The notes under the pieces were generated by a model. The model did not search any database. It saw only the letters and a program-made list of their open reading frames with translations, and was not told the DNA's origin. This document shows positions 1 through 10,934 of a DNA stretch of 64,000 nt, piece after piece. The position numbers and the translations under genes are program-made. This stretch comes from Diploptera punctata (Eukaryota; Arthropoda; Insecta; Blattodea; Blaberidae), in NCBI GenBank assembly GCA_030220185.1, contig JASPKZ010010272.1, forward strand, positions 4,141,501-4,205,500, in the 5' to 3' direction. How positions within the stretch are numbered: position 1 is the stretch's first letter; the number at the start of each line of letters is the position of its first letter.

Positions 1-292
1 AGTACTCACAATGAAAATAGAGTCTATTCAGTGGTATAAAATAAATGACAAAGTAAAATTTATTCTATAAATCATTACTATTAAAATTATCTTATGTATT
101 CATGCTCAAATTAAATAATATTGCTGAATGTTGCTGTATCTTATGTTTTAATGTGCAAGGAATAAAGAATACCTATTGCTGAGCATTGCATTCTAGCTAA
201 CTTGTCGATGCTACGTGTAGTAACTTAATTAGTGGAATAAGAAATAGTACTTATTATTATTATTTGTTATTTGTCTAGTTTGTTCCATCAAT

Positions 293-716
293 GGTAAAAT
301 TAAATGTTTCTTACCTCCCCTCATACAAATCTTCTAAGTAGATCACGATTTCGGGACCATAACGGTCTCATCTTCAGTACTATTTTGGCGACTGATGTTA
401 TGTCGATCGGAAGAAACTCTTCTTCTTCCCTCTGGTTGACCGATGAACCTCTGGATCAGGTCAGAATTTGCAGGTTTTTCGAAGTTCATAAATTCCTGCA
501 AATTCTGACCTGATCTACAGGTTCATCGGTCCACCAACAGAGGGAAGAAGAAGAGTTTCTTCCAATTAACATAACATCAGTCACCAAAATAGTACTGAAG
601 ATGAGACCGTTATGATCTCAAAATCGCGATCTACTTAGAAGATTTATATGAGGGTAGGTAAGAAACATTTTACCATAAATTAAACCTCATAGTGATTAAT
701 TCGTGTAAAAGTTAAA
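293..716. mobile_element. Foldback made of two truncated Penelope-like 3' ends, with 13-bp TSD
   Basis: Two long arms (about 291-480 and 490-680) are inverted copies of one another. The flanks 280-292 and 717-729 are both ttgttccatcaat, so the pair went in as a unit. Each arm holds the decayed last codons of the PLE ORF, a CTGAAGATG..motif and the end ATGAGGxxAGGTAAGAAAC. Only the right arm has the outermost 35 bp. Confidence 0.75.
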
Positions 717-889
717 TTGTTCCATCAATATCCACATTTTATTTCTGTTTTATTGTCGGACATGTCTAATGTTCATTAAAAAAAAAGAAGACATTTGGAG
801 GTCCACTTTTTATGCCCGAACGAATTGTAATACGTTGTAAAGAAATGATAATACACTTAAGCAAATAATCAAGCTTGACTGAAACTAAC

Positions 890-1068
890 CTAATGTCTTA
901 AGGTAAGTATTCTTCTTTATTGCTTCTCCCAGGTATTGACCACTTTCAGGAGGTAGTTGATTGTTCTTCAAGTCCAGCAATTCAAGAGATTTATTTGTTC
1001 CAAGTCCCTCACAAAACTGTGAAAATGCATCTATAAAAATTCCAATACTATTCCATTCCAGAGATAAC
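890..1068 (-). CDS. LRRC45: LRRC45 coding exon 3 (LRRs)
   Basis: The acceptor CTTTTAG precedes 1068 and the donor GTTAGT follows 890. The exon encodes LSLEWNSIGIFIDAFSQFC and LELLDLKNNQLPPESGQYL, ending ..KKNTYLKTL plus one base. No shorter donor is usable, because the minus strand has no GT between the LRR core and 890. Confidence 0.82.
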
Positions 1069-3459
1069 CTAAAAGAAAAGAAAAATCTACTAAAAATTTA
1101 AAAAGGGATATATTGATTGTTTCATTGAAATTTTCCTCAATTAATGTCATAATTTTATATTTGCACATCTGTTAAGAAATGAGAATAACAGATTTGGATA
1201 ATTTTAAGAAAGAAAAATTAATGCTTGAACCAGAATTTGAACCCTGGACTTCTCGTTCTTTGTACAAGTGTGCTGTTCATTACACCATTCAAACGACGAT
1301 ACAAACATTAACATTTCTACAATTATTACTTACAATTTCTGGAATTACAATGTATATAAGAGAAAAATTCGCCCCAGTAGCTCAGTTGGTAGAGCATTGG
1401 TACGGTAAACCAAAGGTCCTGGGTTCGGGTCCTGATCTGGATGAAAATTTTTCTCTTCAAATTTAAGTTAACATTTCTTTTCACTTATACAATTCTCGTT
1501 CATCCGAAGGCCAATCGCTGTCGCTAACATCGCGCCAACTGACGTCTTCTATTCAGAAGTATTTTTATTGAGAATTTATACATTACTTTTTAGTAGCAAA
1601 GCTTCAAATTTTTGAAGTTTTTATTTAACATTAACATTTTCCAATCCTGGATAGAATCTATTTTAAGAAAGAAAAATGAATGCTTGAACCGGGATTTGAA
1701 CTCTGGACCTCTCGTTCTCTGTACGAGAGGTCCAGGGTTCAAATCCCAGTTCAAGCATTAATTTTGCTTTTTTAAAATAGATTCTATCCAGGATTGGGAA
1801 GTATTAATTTAAATAAAAGCATCGAAAAAAAAGATTTGGGTAACTTTGCTTTTGAAAACTGTCAATTTGATAGTATTATTTTGCATACAGAAATATACAG
1901 GAAAAAATATATTTTATCACTTTCCAAGTGGCCCAATCTTTGTGTACAATTATTAACTAACTGGCCGACTGGCACTATTGAACCTAAAGGTTCATGGCCA
2001 CCTGGTCATAAGTTCTCCAAAAATTCCTCTCCTGAGCTAATATTTTCCAATCATTCCCTGTATAATTCACCTCCCTCAAATCTTAGTTAATGTTATTCTT
2101 CCACCTCATTCTTTGTCTACCTACCTTTGGTTTTCTTACAAGTTTCCATTTTTTTCTTACATTCCCGATTTTGCCCTTTATATATGATTAACAAATAGCT
2201 ATGTAAATAAGTTTGGTCTGTATTCATCTTAATTCATAAAATGTTTTTTTTTTTGTAAGATGCATTTCAAAGCTTCTGTGCTTCGTCAGTTGGTACAGAT
2301 TCTGTACCAACTGACGAAGCACAGAAGCTTTGAAATGTGTCTTACAAAAAACAATTTATGAGGTAAGATGAATACAGACCAAACTTATTTACTTAAGAGA
2401 ACCTCATAACGTTACTTCCTAATATATTTTCAAAATAACTATGTCCTTATTTTCAACATAACATAAAAAATTCCTTACCTCTTGATAATACCATTGTGTT
2501 TCAATAATGTTCCAAGATATGCAACATTGGTTGTTTGTATTGCATTGCCTCTAAGAATTAGTGTATCTACACTGCAGTCATGTCTGAGTGAAGTAAGTAC
2601 AGCTGTAAGTCCTCGAGGAGGAATTAAACAGTCACTTAGGTTTACCCTTTTTATTTTCATAGAAGAACTTACTATTCTTCCCAATACCTCCCATGTCCAC
2701 GCAGATAATGTTTTTCTTGATAAATTTAATTCTCCTGTCTCCCTGTAAAATAAATATCTATACTAATTATATTTAAATTACTTGTAAAATTCAACCACAA
2801 GGCAAATTGAGACCAACAGATTCCACTAAATACTCAAGATTTAAAGTTTTGAAAATCTGATAATGCATTTTCTGATTTGCTATTCTAGCACAAATGAAAT
2901 TGTAATGACCAATGTTCAAGAATATATTTTAAGAAGTGGGTGCTCACTCACTTAATTTTGTTATATTCCGATGGGCCAAGTTAGTATACATGAGTTTAGT
3001 GTACATTTCATTAAATAATTATGCATGTAATGTATTTTGTAAGCTTTAGGACAGGGGAAGTTGGTGTACATCCTTTTCTAATGAACATTTGGTAATTTAT
3101 TGCGAAGACTGGTCATCGATTTCACAGATACATGGTTCCATCTAGTGACAGCTCCATAAACTTTTTTATAGGACTTCACAGATGTGGTTCCATCTAGTGA
3201 CAACTCTATAAGCTTTTGCGCATGCGCACTGTTATTCTTTAGGACTTGGAAAATTTATTGTGGAAGTTAAATTAAAGTTTTTCCTCAATCAGTTATTATA
3301 AAAAAAAACTATAATTTCATGGACTTGTATTTTTTACCATGAGATATAAAAACAATAAAACAACTACCCTGCTGCATTTAGAGCTATCAAGACTTCTTCA
3401 TTTGGTTTAATATTCTGCTTTTCACACTGCTTTTTATAATCTTGAATTTCGTTTGACAT
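890..3459 (-). CDS. LRRC45: LRRC45 orthologue, N-terminal LRR part (gene continues off the left edge)
   Basis: Three coding exons join in frame: 3368-3459, 2479-2742 and 890-1068 (about 178 codons). The product starts MSNEIQDYKKQCEKQ and contains leucine-rich repeats such as LILRGNAIQTTNVAYLGTLL, then LSLEWNSIG and LELLDLKNNQLPPESG, in the order seen in the LRR half of LRRC45. In vertebrates LRRC45 is a centriole-distal-end and centrosome-linker protein with N-terminal LRRs and a long C-terminal coiled coil; that role is family knowledge. Here the coiled-coil half lies beyond base 1. The last donor in the window (GTTAGT just left of 890) is intact, so the gene clearly continues. Phases are 2 then 1 and agree at each junction. 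Family assignment is by recalled similarity, not by search. Confidence 0.8.
1372..1465 (+). repeat. tRNA-derived SINE (family A)
   Basis: It has A box TAGCTCAGTTGGTAGAGC, a B-box-like GGGTTCGGGTCC and the family tail AATTTTTCTCTTCAAAT. The B box and acceptor stem are decayed, so this is not a functional tRNA gene. Confidence 0.6.
1620..1800. repeat. Small hairpin of tRNA-like SINE halves
   Basis: Inverted arms meet near 1725: the left arm has TTGAACTCTGGACCTCTCGT and the right has its complement followed by GGTTCAAATCCC. Related sequence occurs at 1180-1290 and 58190-58450. Confidence 0.5.
1970..2150 (+). repeat. Dispersed repeat shared with 18110-18330
   Basis: Segments such as gagctaatattttccaat and ccctgtataattca recur in the same order near 18150-18200, so this is an interspersed repeat of unknown type. 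Confidence 0.5.
2206..2436. mobile_element. Compact foldback with hammerhead-like cores
   Basis: Arms of about 95 bp are centred on the palindrome ttggtacagattctgtacca (2290-2309). The ends share ataagtttggtctgtattc in inverted orientation. The flanks aatagctatgt (left) and aataactatgt (right) look like a slightly diverged TSD. Each arm carries CTGACGA, an AGC/GCT stem and GAAA. Confidence 0.6.
2311..2335 (+). ncRNA. Hammerhead-ribozyme-like core (degenerate)
   Basis: CTGACGA at 2311-2317, stem AAGC/GCTT around ACAGAA, then TGAAA. There is no clear helix III or NUH site. The mirror copy is on the minus strand at about 2264-2288. Confidence 0.35.
2479..2742 (-). CDS. LRRC45: LRRC45 coding exon 2 (LRRs 1-3)
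   Basis: The acceptor TTTTACAG precedes 2742 and the donor GTAAGG follows 2479. The exon encodes ETGELNLSRKTLSAWTWEVL, then the LRR segments RVNLSDCLIPPRGL and DTLILRGNAIQ, and ends ..HNGIIKR. It starts with one base and ends with two, matching both neighbours. Confidence 0.82.
3368..3459 (-). CDS. LRRC45: LRRC45 coding exon 1 (start exon)
   Basis: The ATG is at 3459-3457 on the minus strand. Thirty codons plus two bases end in ..LIALNAAG before a GTAGTT donor. A polar helical N-terminus before the first LRR fits the family. The two trailing bases (GG) join the G of exon 2 to make Gly. Confidence 0.75.
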
Positions 3460-4130
3460 TTAAATACATTTAACGTTACCAACAACTATAAAAACACATT
3501 TATAGTTTTCAGAATTTTTGTTTTATTACATTCACTCCATAAACTAAAATAAGCATACATTAAAAATGTAATACAAGTAAATTAGATAATTTTATCACAT
3601 AAATACATCAGAAACGCGAATTAATTTGATTTGTTCTTATTATACTGATTACAATAGGCATCTAAGAACACAAAATTTTGCTATTTGGCAATGTTGGTAT
3701 TACAAAGTTGTACTCCCATATGCCTCGCGTGCATTCAAATGCCATAGTGAACATAGAGAACCGAAGGAAGCTTCTTAATCAGAGATAACCCACGATATTC
3801 TTGATCCATGGAGGAACACTTGATCCACCGATAACCCACTATTGGCGCATTCAACGGCTTAAAAGCGCCGCAGAAGCGCTTTAGCAAAAATGGCTGCCGA
3901 TGCAGCGGAAACATGAAAAATTCGTTTTGAATGGACCGCTGCTGCAGCATAACCGCCAAATTCAATTGGTTCATAGGTTTATTACTCATATTACTTACAC
4001 GCGATGCTATTGAAATTAATCGTAAAGGGATATACTGAATTTACGATTTATTTTAATGGTTCAAATTTATTAGATGAACTAATACATTTTTTATATTTAT
4101 TATAAATAAATATTATTGTGGCGAGAAAAG

Positions 4131-4910
4131 TTTTCTTCTTCTTTTCTTCTTCTTCTTCTTCCTTCCAAGTATTAGGCCAAGGCCTGTTATGATCCTATAG
4201 AAAATTTTCCCTCCAGCGTTTCATAGGACGGCCCAGTGATCTTCGTCCTCTTGGCATATAATTGTAAACAGCTTTGGGGATCCGATCTGAACTCATTCTT
4301 TCTAGATGTGTTTTCAATTTCGTTGGTACTGTTTAATATATTCCAAAATTGGCGTAGTCTTCAATTCTTTTAAGATATCAGTGTTCCTTTTCCGATCACA
4401 TCTGCTGTAACCTGCTGTTCTGTGCATGAATCTCATTTCACAAGCCGTTATTCTGCTTTCATGTTGTCATTTTAGTGTCCATGCTTCACTACCATAAGTC
4501 AACACTGGTCTAGCCAAAGTGTTATATAAACGAAATCTGGTGTTTTTTTTGTACAAGGGATGGTTTCATAACTTGATTAACAATTCCCAAACTTTTATTA
4601 TAACTAGTAATTTTTTCAGGGATATCCTTTTCATCCCAGATAGAGAGATAATATCCAAGATATTTAAATTGATTGGATCTCTCTAAAATTTTATTCTGGA
4701 GACAGATTTTACTTTGTATGGGGTCCTTCCCATGAAATGCCATAATTTTAGTTTTGTTAATTGATATTTCCATATTAAATTTGGCACCTATTTTTTGTAA
4801 ATAATAAATTGATTGTTGCAAATAATTTTCGGAAAGTGCCAGAAGAGCTAAATCATCTGCAAAAAGAATAGCATCGAATTTGAGGTTCCTACTGATGGGT
4901 ATATATCCTC
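4131..4910 (-). pseudogene. RTE-like non-LTR retrotransposon, 3' end, 5'-truncated
   Basis: The minus strand carries the RT C-terminal region (FADDLALLALSEN-like at about 4840-4880, YLGYYLSIWDEKDIPEKITS, then decayed RRTAGYTRWD-like sequence) and a 3' end of repeated TTC read on plus (GAA tail at 4131-4165). It is the same family as 10935-11600, 46613-46740 and 52929-53870. Frameshifts interrupt the frame. Confidence 0.7.
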
Positions 4911-4924
4911 ATAATTTTTCATAT

Positions 4925-5095
4925 TATTAAAATATCAGCCCATTTGGTTCTCCGGGCGGGGACTACTTCAGGGAACCCATGCCAAAGGCTCAAACACGGG
5001 GACATGTTCCTAGGAATGCAGAATGTTAGGACTTTATAAAAAATAAATGTGGCCATGAACCTACTGGTTTAATAGTGCCAGTGAGTTAGTTATTA
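4925..5095 (+). repeat. LINE 3' end fragment (GTGCCAGTGAGTTAG family)
   Basis: The end catgaacctactggtttaat then agtgccagtgagttag matches the end of the LINE fragment at 56575-56765. Confidence 0.5.
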
Positions 5096-5099
5096 AAAT

Positions 5100-5410
5100 A
5101 TCAGGCGGCTCCATGACGCAAGCGATTGGATGCTTGCCTCTCATCGCTGGGGTCTCGAGAACGAGTCTCGGTCATTATATGTGGTCTTAGTGGACGAAAT
5201 GGAGGTTTTTTGAGGTGTCTCCAATTTTCTCCCTATCATAAATTTCATTCCACCTTTCTCCATACTCATCTCATCCATTTCATTCATCCGCCCCTATAAC
5301 GGTGCATCAGACATATTTAGCTGGCACTCTTGTCGTTCACAGATCTCTATAAATATAGAAGCTTTGTCTCACCTCTCGACCTGACCTTGAGTTGGACACA
5401 AGTTGAAGAT
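5100..5410 (+). repeat. tRNA-like SINE related to 8330-8540
   Basis: The head is tRNA-like (gcgattggatgcttgcc, gtctcgagaacgagtctcgg). The body ends CATCAGACA..GTCTCACCTCTC..GACACAAGT, which recurs at 8470-8560. Confidence 0.45.
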
Positions 5411-6539
5411 ATTATATTTTATTAAAATATGACTCCGGCAAATTCCCTATGTGAGGTATACCTTGTCATCATATAACACATATATATTTCATTAGTTGTC
5501 ATTACCAAGCTAAAAGTATTGCTAGGTCAGCTGTAGGGCAAATTTTATTCAATTATTCAGCCATTTTATTCATGCCATTTCTTACACATTTGACACTTTT
5601 ATATTTAAATCTATGAGGATTAGAGGTTACATTAGAAAACACAGTAAATATAGGAATATGTGCAAAAGCAATGTAAATAGTGCAAGACATGACCTAAGTA
5701 CAGCAGCCAAACAATTGTATAAATGAAAGCATCATTGTATTTTTTAACCTCAAATGTACTTCATCTTTATTTTAAATTTATTAAGAAATATGAATGAAAA
5801 TAAAGAGGAATATTATTTTATTACAATTTAAAGATGGTTTTCTTAATAATGACTAATTTTATTCCTTTGCATCATTTGAAAATATGAATTACTTAAAAGA
5901 GTAATCTTTATGGATAGAGAAAATAAAAAATATATATATGTATTTCCCAATTATATATATGAAATTCTGTCATTTTATTAGAAAAAATGGCTCTGAATAT
6001 CTCAATTATAGAGTATAGTATATAAAGTTAGAGATTAAATATGGATCAGCTGCGATTTAAATCCCAATTCTGCAATATTTTTTTTTAATACATTAACCAG
6101 CTTTGGCTGTAATTCAGTTTATTATACATTTTCAATGGTCATACTAATTTTGTCATTACAGTTTCTGAATAATTTGAAAAATATATATTGGTATATATAC
6201 TTAGTGCAGAATATTAAATGTTCATGACATCACACTAGAGTATTTGTACCTTCACAGTCAAATTGATATAATAATTCTAGAATATTGTAATATCTCAATT
6301 CAATTTATGGCCAATACTTCTCAAAATTCTTTATTCATAAGAGATCAAAAAATACAAGATACAAAGTTCACCTCTTTGTCCATTCCACAACTTTCTTACC
6401 TTGTTACAAATTTAAAGAAGAGTATAAATGCTCGTTTTATCTGTAGAGAAAATTGGTTCGCCAATCACTAGTAAAACTTCCAGACAGAGAAATGACCCCA
6501 TGAACACAATTATAAGATTCTACATTATTTTATATACCT

Positions 6540-6660
6540 ACGATCTCTGGGCCGTCCAAGGAAACGCTGGATACAAAATTCATCAGTGAGATCATAACAG
6601 GCCTATAGGCCTAAGACTTGGTTAGATAAAGAAGAGGAAGAAGAAATTAAACATAAAAAT
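6540..6660 (+). pseudogene. RTE-like LINE 3' end fragment
   Basis: It encodes a decayed GRPRKRW-type C-terminus, then GATCATAACAGGCCTATAGG and a GAAGA tail, as in the family at 9440-9625. Confidence 0.5.
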
Positions 6661-7254
6661 TAAAATTAATTTTGCACCAGGTCCTAGTGAATGAATCATA
6701 TGGGGATATAATTTTCATAATAAAAAAACGTTGGCCCATTCATAACATATCCATATGCAATGAAGAAGTTATAATCATAAATTCGTGGTTCATAACAATC
6801 TTAAAATGGTCATTGTCTTTAGAAGTTTAACTTAATAGATTACTTATATTCACCTACAAGGGTTAGCTACCTCAAATAACTCATATATTAATGTCCAGAC
6901 ATAAATAACGCAAAATATATACATCTACCATAAATTGTTTATAAATAATGACATCATGTTTAAACTGAATGAAACAACTAATCAAAATGGATGCAGCAGT
7001 TTTGTCTGTCTGCAGCGCACTTTATCTTTGCTGCAATAGCAGCAAATCCGCTAAGCACTTTATTGTTTGCTGACTGAAAATGCTGCAGATAAAGCGCTGC
7101 AGCGCTTAGGTCGCTGAATGCACCCTATGACTCAGTGATATCTTTAGCTGGTTATCTGCTGCTGTTCTTTATCGCTGATGCTGTCTGTAAATCTTCGATA
7201 GCTCAATCGCTAATGTTCATTTTTTTATTTACAATGTTATTTTAAATAAAAATA

Positions 7255-7515
7255 AAGAAGTGAAAATGGAACTGGATAGGACATACATTAAAAAAAGAGC
7301 ATGATTTGATTTAAAGAATTGCATTGGATTGGAACCCCCAAGCACACAGGGGAAGAGGTAGACTGAAACAGACATGAAAGAGAACCAACCTTGAAGAAAT
7401 TGCAAAGGAGGGAAAAATCTGGAGGGAAGTGAAGAAGTTGGCTAAGAATAGATTCTGCTGGCGACACTTTGTGGATGTCCTATGCTCCTGATAGGAGATA
7501 TAAGGAGTTGATGAT
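7255..7515 (+). pseudogene. Non-LTR retrotransposon 3' end, second RTE-like family
   Basis: Decayed translation WNWIGHT..ALDWNPQ..RGRGRL..EIAKEGKIWREVKKLAKN then a stop and a GATGAT tail. The C-terminus parallels 34085-34445 (KWNWIGHKLRKPDGAIVNTA). Confidence 0.6.
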
Positions 7516-7544
7516 GATAGGTCTTGACAGGATATAAATAGTAG

Positions 7545-7765
7545 TAGTATTCAAATGTTCTGAAGCTCTTGATTTGTCATCATTCGCTTGCGGGCTTCCC
7601 AATAATATTCAGCAATTTGGAATGGTGTTCCAACTATTTTCTGAAGATCAGCGCAGACTATCAAGTGATCCTTGTTCATTGTCGTATTTGTGTCCTTGCA
7701 TACTATGCAGTGTGGAGAGTCTAGTAGCTTAATTCTATGTAGATGTGCTGCCAAGCAATCATGAC
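7545..7765 (-). pseudogene. Non-LTR retrotransposon C-terminal Cys/His fragment
   Basis: MAAHLHRIKLLDSPHCIVCK then NKDHLIVC, the CxxC..H..C knuckle found after RNase H in the LINE copies at 33340-33410. Only the extreme C-terminus is left. Confidence 0.5.
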
Positions 7766-8329
7766 TAGTTTCAAGACGAAATGATGCAAATGCAATTGAT
7801 CGGGGGCTGTTTGGTATTGTATCTGGTTCTAGTAATGTCAGGATATAAATAGGAGTTCAAGTTTGCTGCTTATTTAATAATGTTAAGGAAAGGTAAGAAA
7901 GAAAGAATACTTAGTAATTATTTATTTCATTACAAATGTTTCTGTATGCCTACCAAATCCAATTCATTCCAAATTATTATGGGCATTGCTCCCAATAATT
8001 TGGACTATTGACACTAGTACTATCATGTGACATTGTATGTGAAACTAATGTCAATTGAAATATGTTCTGACAAAAATAACTTTGTGTATATAAAATAGTC
8101 CTCTTGTATAACAAAATCTGATAGATGTATTGGTCCAGGTTTCGAGAAGTTTTGCAGGTTGCCCATTATTTCCTAATTTGACTAGGTGCCAAAAATGAGT
8201 CTTGGGAATCCATTGTCTGCTGAAATGTTTGTGTAGTATCTACTGATTTTGGTAGCACATTCTGCAATAAAAAGAAGCAATTAATATTGTTAGTGAATTG
8301 CCCTCCACTTCTGGGCCCTGACTTATGTC

Positions 8330-8540
8330 TCAGTTACTCCATTGTGGGCCAGTTTTTTGGATTTCTTCAGTTTACCCTGGCAAAAATTTAATTTCACCAT
8401 TTCTCCAGATTCATGTCATTCATTTAATTTTCATTCTATCTGCCCATATGATGCTGTGAAGGCCTCATCAGACAGCATCCTTGTATATCACAAACCTACA
8501 ATAAAAGGTGCTTCATCTCACCTCATCTCTCAACATGGCA
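8330..8540 (+). repeat. Interspersed repeat related to 5150-5410
   Basis: Shares the order CCA..TTTCTCC..CATCAGACAgc and CTCACCTCATCTCTC..GACACAAGT with 5200-5410. The 105-aa ORF across it has no recognisable domain. Confidence 0.4.
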
Positions 8541-8839
8541 TTATACTAGACACAAGTAGAGGGTTTATTTTTACTTTTATAATTATTCAAATTTACAAAA
8601 TAAAAATGTGTTTTAATGAACTAAAAAAGGAAACAAGTAGGTATGTGACTCAAACCTAATACATATAATGATTTGCACTAACTGAAAATATTTACTTTAA
8701 CCACTAGGACAAAGAGACATGGTCTGACAACTGTGCCTTACATTACATTACATCATTTTGAATGGAATTGTCATGAGTCAGTGTAATACTATCCTTTTTA
8801 AAATTCGTACTAGAATTATACAGCTGTAACTAAAACTAT

Positions 8840-8995
8840 GAAAACAGATGGCAGGATGATGTTATAAAAGATATATTAGAAATGAAAATTAGAAATTGGC
8901 CAGTCTGTATCCAGAATAGATCTAGATGGAGAAAAATTGTTGAGGAGGCCAAAACTTCAATGAGGTTGTAGTCACCTACTAAGAAGAAGAGAACT
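8840..8995 (+). pseudogene. LINE 3' end fragment
   Basis: Decayed RWQDDVIKDILEMKIRNWPV and RSRWRKIVEEAKT then an AAGAAGA tail, typical of RTE-like ORF2 ends. Confidence 0.5.
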
Positions 8996-9273
8996 AAAAC
9001 TATGATCAGAAATAAGTAAATTATTGTATACAGCTAAGCTATTATTGTGATTAATGGTAAAGAGAAAAATTTCTACCTGAATCAGGAATCAATGAAAGTC
9101 TGGGGGTTTAATTTCCGGTTCAGGCAGACATTTTTCTTTTTACCATTAATTAATACTGAACTCTGATATTTGAACTTCCAGAGCATAGGCTATAATCCAT
9201 ATCTAAAATTGCTAGTCTAAGGTGAATCTATAATCCCTGAAATTATTTTGGTATAATTCATTAATATTATATA

Positions 9274-9314
9274 TATGTGTGTGTGTGTGTGTGTATGCAA
9301 AACACACACAAACA
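9274..9314. repeat. (TG)n / (CA)n microsatellite
   Basis: tatatatgtgtgtgtgtgtg followed by a short acacacac run. Confidence 0.9.
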
Positions 9315-9439
9315 GACACCATGGAATATGGCCTGGATGGCCCAGATTTCATATCAACAACGGAGAAGTACAACATTTTCTTTACTACAACAAAGAAGTA
9401 GAACATTTTTTTTACTAATTCTTGTCAGATTGCCACTTA

Positions 9440-9625
9440 TATTCTATACCAGAATAATGAGCATTAGAATTTTGAGTTCAAATTGGATCCCCAAAGCTGT
9501 TTATAATTATATACCAAGAGGACGAAGATCACTGGGCCGTCCTATAAAACGCTGGAGGGAAAATTTTCTATAGGATCGTAACAGGCCTTGGCCTAATACT
9601 TGGAAGGAAGAAGAAGAAGAAGAAT
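9440..9625 (+). pseudogene. RTE-like LINE 3' end with GAA tail
   Basis: NWIPKAVYNYIPRGRRSLGR and PIKRWRENF, a stop, then ggatcgtaacaggccttggc and a (GAA)n tail. It is the sense-strand counterpart of the minus-strand copies at 4131 and 52929. Confidence 0.7.
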
Positions 9626-9764
9626 GTTGGGAAATATACAAAAATATATTACACTTTAAAAAGCTTAGGAAAAAGGAGAGAAATTGTTTTGGAATCTAAG
9701 TTGTTTTCATTTCCTACATGTGAAGAACGTTTCTTCATACTTTTATGTATTGTAAGTTCTGTAT

Positions 9765-10070
9765 TGGCCTCAATGGTCTACTGGTTATGATCCTTGCCTT
9801 CAGTACTGAGGGTTATGGGTTCAAACCTGCTCCGGTCAATGGATATTTGGTATAGAAAAATCCAAGGTACAATTCTCCAGAAGGGACTTTAAGCCCCCAA
9901 GTATGAAGATTTGTGGACTCATAAAAGAATTACAAGCCTAAATTAGTGCCTCTGAGAAAAATTTATCCAGCTTTCACCATCCAAACAAAACTTTAGTTAT
10001 ATACTAGATGTCTCATTGATACAAAGTGCTGATCACATGTCACTCACTTACCTCTGTAGGGAAATAAGCA
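9765..10070 (+). repeat. tRNA-derived SINE (family B)
   Basis: tRNA-like head ggtctactggttatgatcc with B box GGGTTCAAACC, then the body GGATA..AAAATCCAAGG..TTTAAGC..GAAGATTTG..CATAAAAGA..TAAGCCTAAAT. Other copies: 20330-20590, 23460-23815, 24765-25985 (interrupted), 34540-34855 and 52480-52795. Confidence 0.75.
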
Positions 10071-10261
10071 CAACATAATTTGCTTGATCAAAAAACTCTC
10101 TATTAGCACATATATATAAGGTTGAGACTATGACTATTAACACTACTATAAGTTATGTGTTATATTCATTATGTATATCTTTGTGTTTGTGGTGATATGT
10201 ATATATTTAATACTAATAACATTCATATTAAATTAATTAACATATAAAAAAATAAACAAAT

Positions 10262-10505
10262 TAAACAACATAATACACAACAGCATAGAAGAAAATAAAT
10301 TCAATAACAAAGGAGTCTATAAGTTAACATGTAAAGATTGCAATACATTTTATATAGGCAGGACAAGCAGAAGCTTTAATATAAGATACAAAGAACACCT
10401 TCAAGATTTCATCCACATAGGGAAAAAGTCAAGTTATGCTAAGCCCATCATTAATGCCGGCCACCATATGGACACAACAGAAAACACGCTAATGATAATT
10501 GAGTT
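10262..10505 (+). pseudogene. Penelope-like GIY-YIG endonuclease fragment
   Basis: Translation GVYKLTCKDCNTFYIGRTSR then IRYKEHLQDF shows the GIY-YIG core (G-V-Y..Y-I-G) with the PLE CxxC and the RxxxH..EH block. It is 5'-truncated and runs into a foldback at 10490. Confidence 0.7.
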
Positions 10506-10546
10506 TGTATTTTTTAACATTTTTACCTCATATGATTGTTTAGTTG

Positions 10547-10580
10547 GACATATGTTTCAAGGCTGTTGTCCCATCATCAG
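10547..10580 (-). ncRNA. Minimal hammerhead-ribozyme-like motif
   Basis: On minus: CTGATGA, a weak helix II, GAAAC, ATAT, GTC. The AC/GU bases around the ATAT loop give a two-pair helix III before a GUC cleavage triplet, the small type I form described from Penelope-like elements. Helix I is not well defined here. Confidence 0.5.
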
Positions 10581-10849
10581 CTTTTCACAAACTGATTTTT
10601 TTTTCTTCAAGTTGTTGGCCCTGGTTCTGTGTTCCAAAGAACTTGGTAATGAGGCTCTTTTCTCCGGGAATTTCAAAGTTCATCATTTTCTCCTTGTTCT
10701 TCTGTATATAGATTTTTTTCCCATATCGTAGAGTTCGTTGGTATATTTCTAAACTGTTTTAATATTTGTGTATTATAGAGTCTATTCTTTGGAACACAGA
10801 TACACGAGCCGACAACTGCAAGAAAAGAAAAAAATTAATTTGTGAAAAG

Positions 10850-10883
10850 CTGAGGATGAGGCAACAGCCTTGAAACATATGTC
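10850..10883 (+). ncRNA. Minimal hammerhead-ribozyme-like motif
   Basis: CTGAGGA (10850-10856), helix II AGGC/GCCT (10859-10862 with 10867-10870), GAAAC (10872-10876), ATAT and GTC (10881-10883). It is the mirror of 10547-10580, with a better helix II. Confidence 0.5.
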
Positions 10884-10934
10884 CAACTAAATAATCATAT
10901 GAGGTAAGAATGTTAAAAAATACAAACTCAATTA

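Noticed and set aside
1372..1465. tRNA genes (this and other tRNA-like heads with A and B boxes)
   Set aside because: All occur as dispersed families with a common non-tRNA tail, and none folds into a clean cloverleaf by eye, so they are SINE heads. tRNAscan-SE would settle it.
3735..3989. 84-codon minus-strand ORF just upstream of LRRC45
   Set aside because: No recognisable domain, and similar GC-rich ..gcagcgctt.. sequence near 7000-7130 suggests a repeat.
8342..8659. 105-codon ORF as a gene
   Set aside because: It overlaps a dispersed repeat (also at 5150-5410) and has no domain or splice context.
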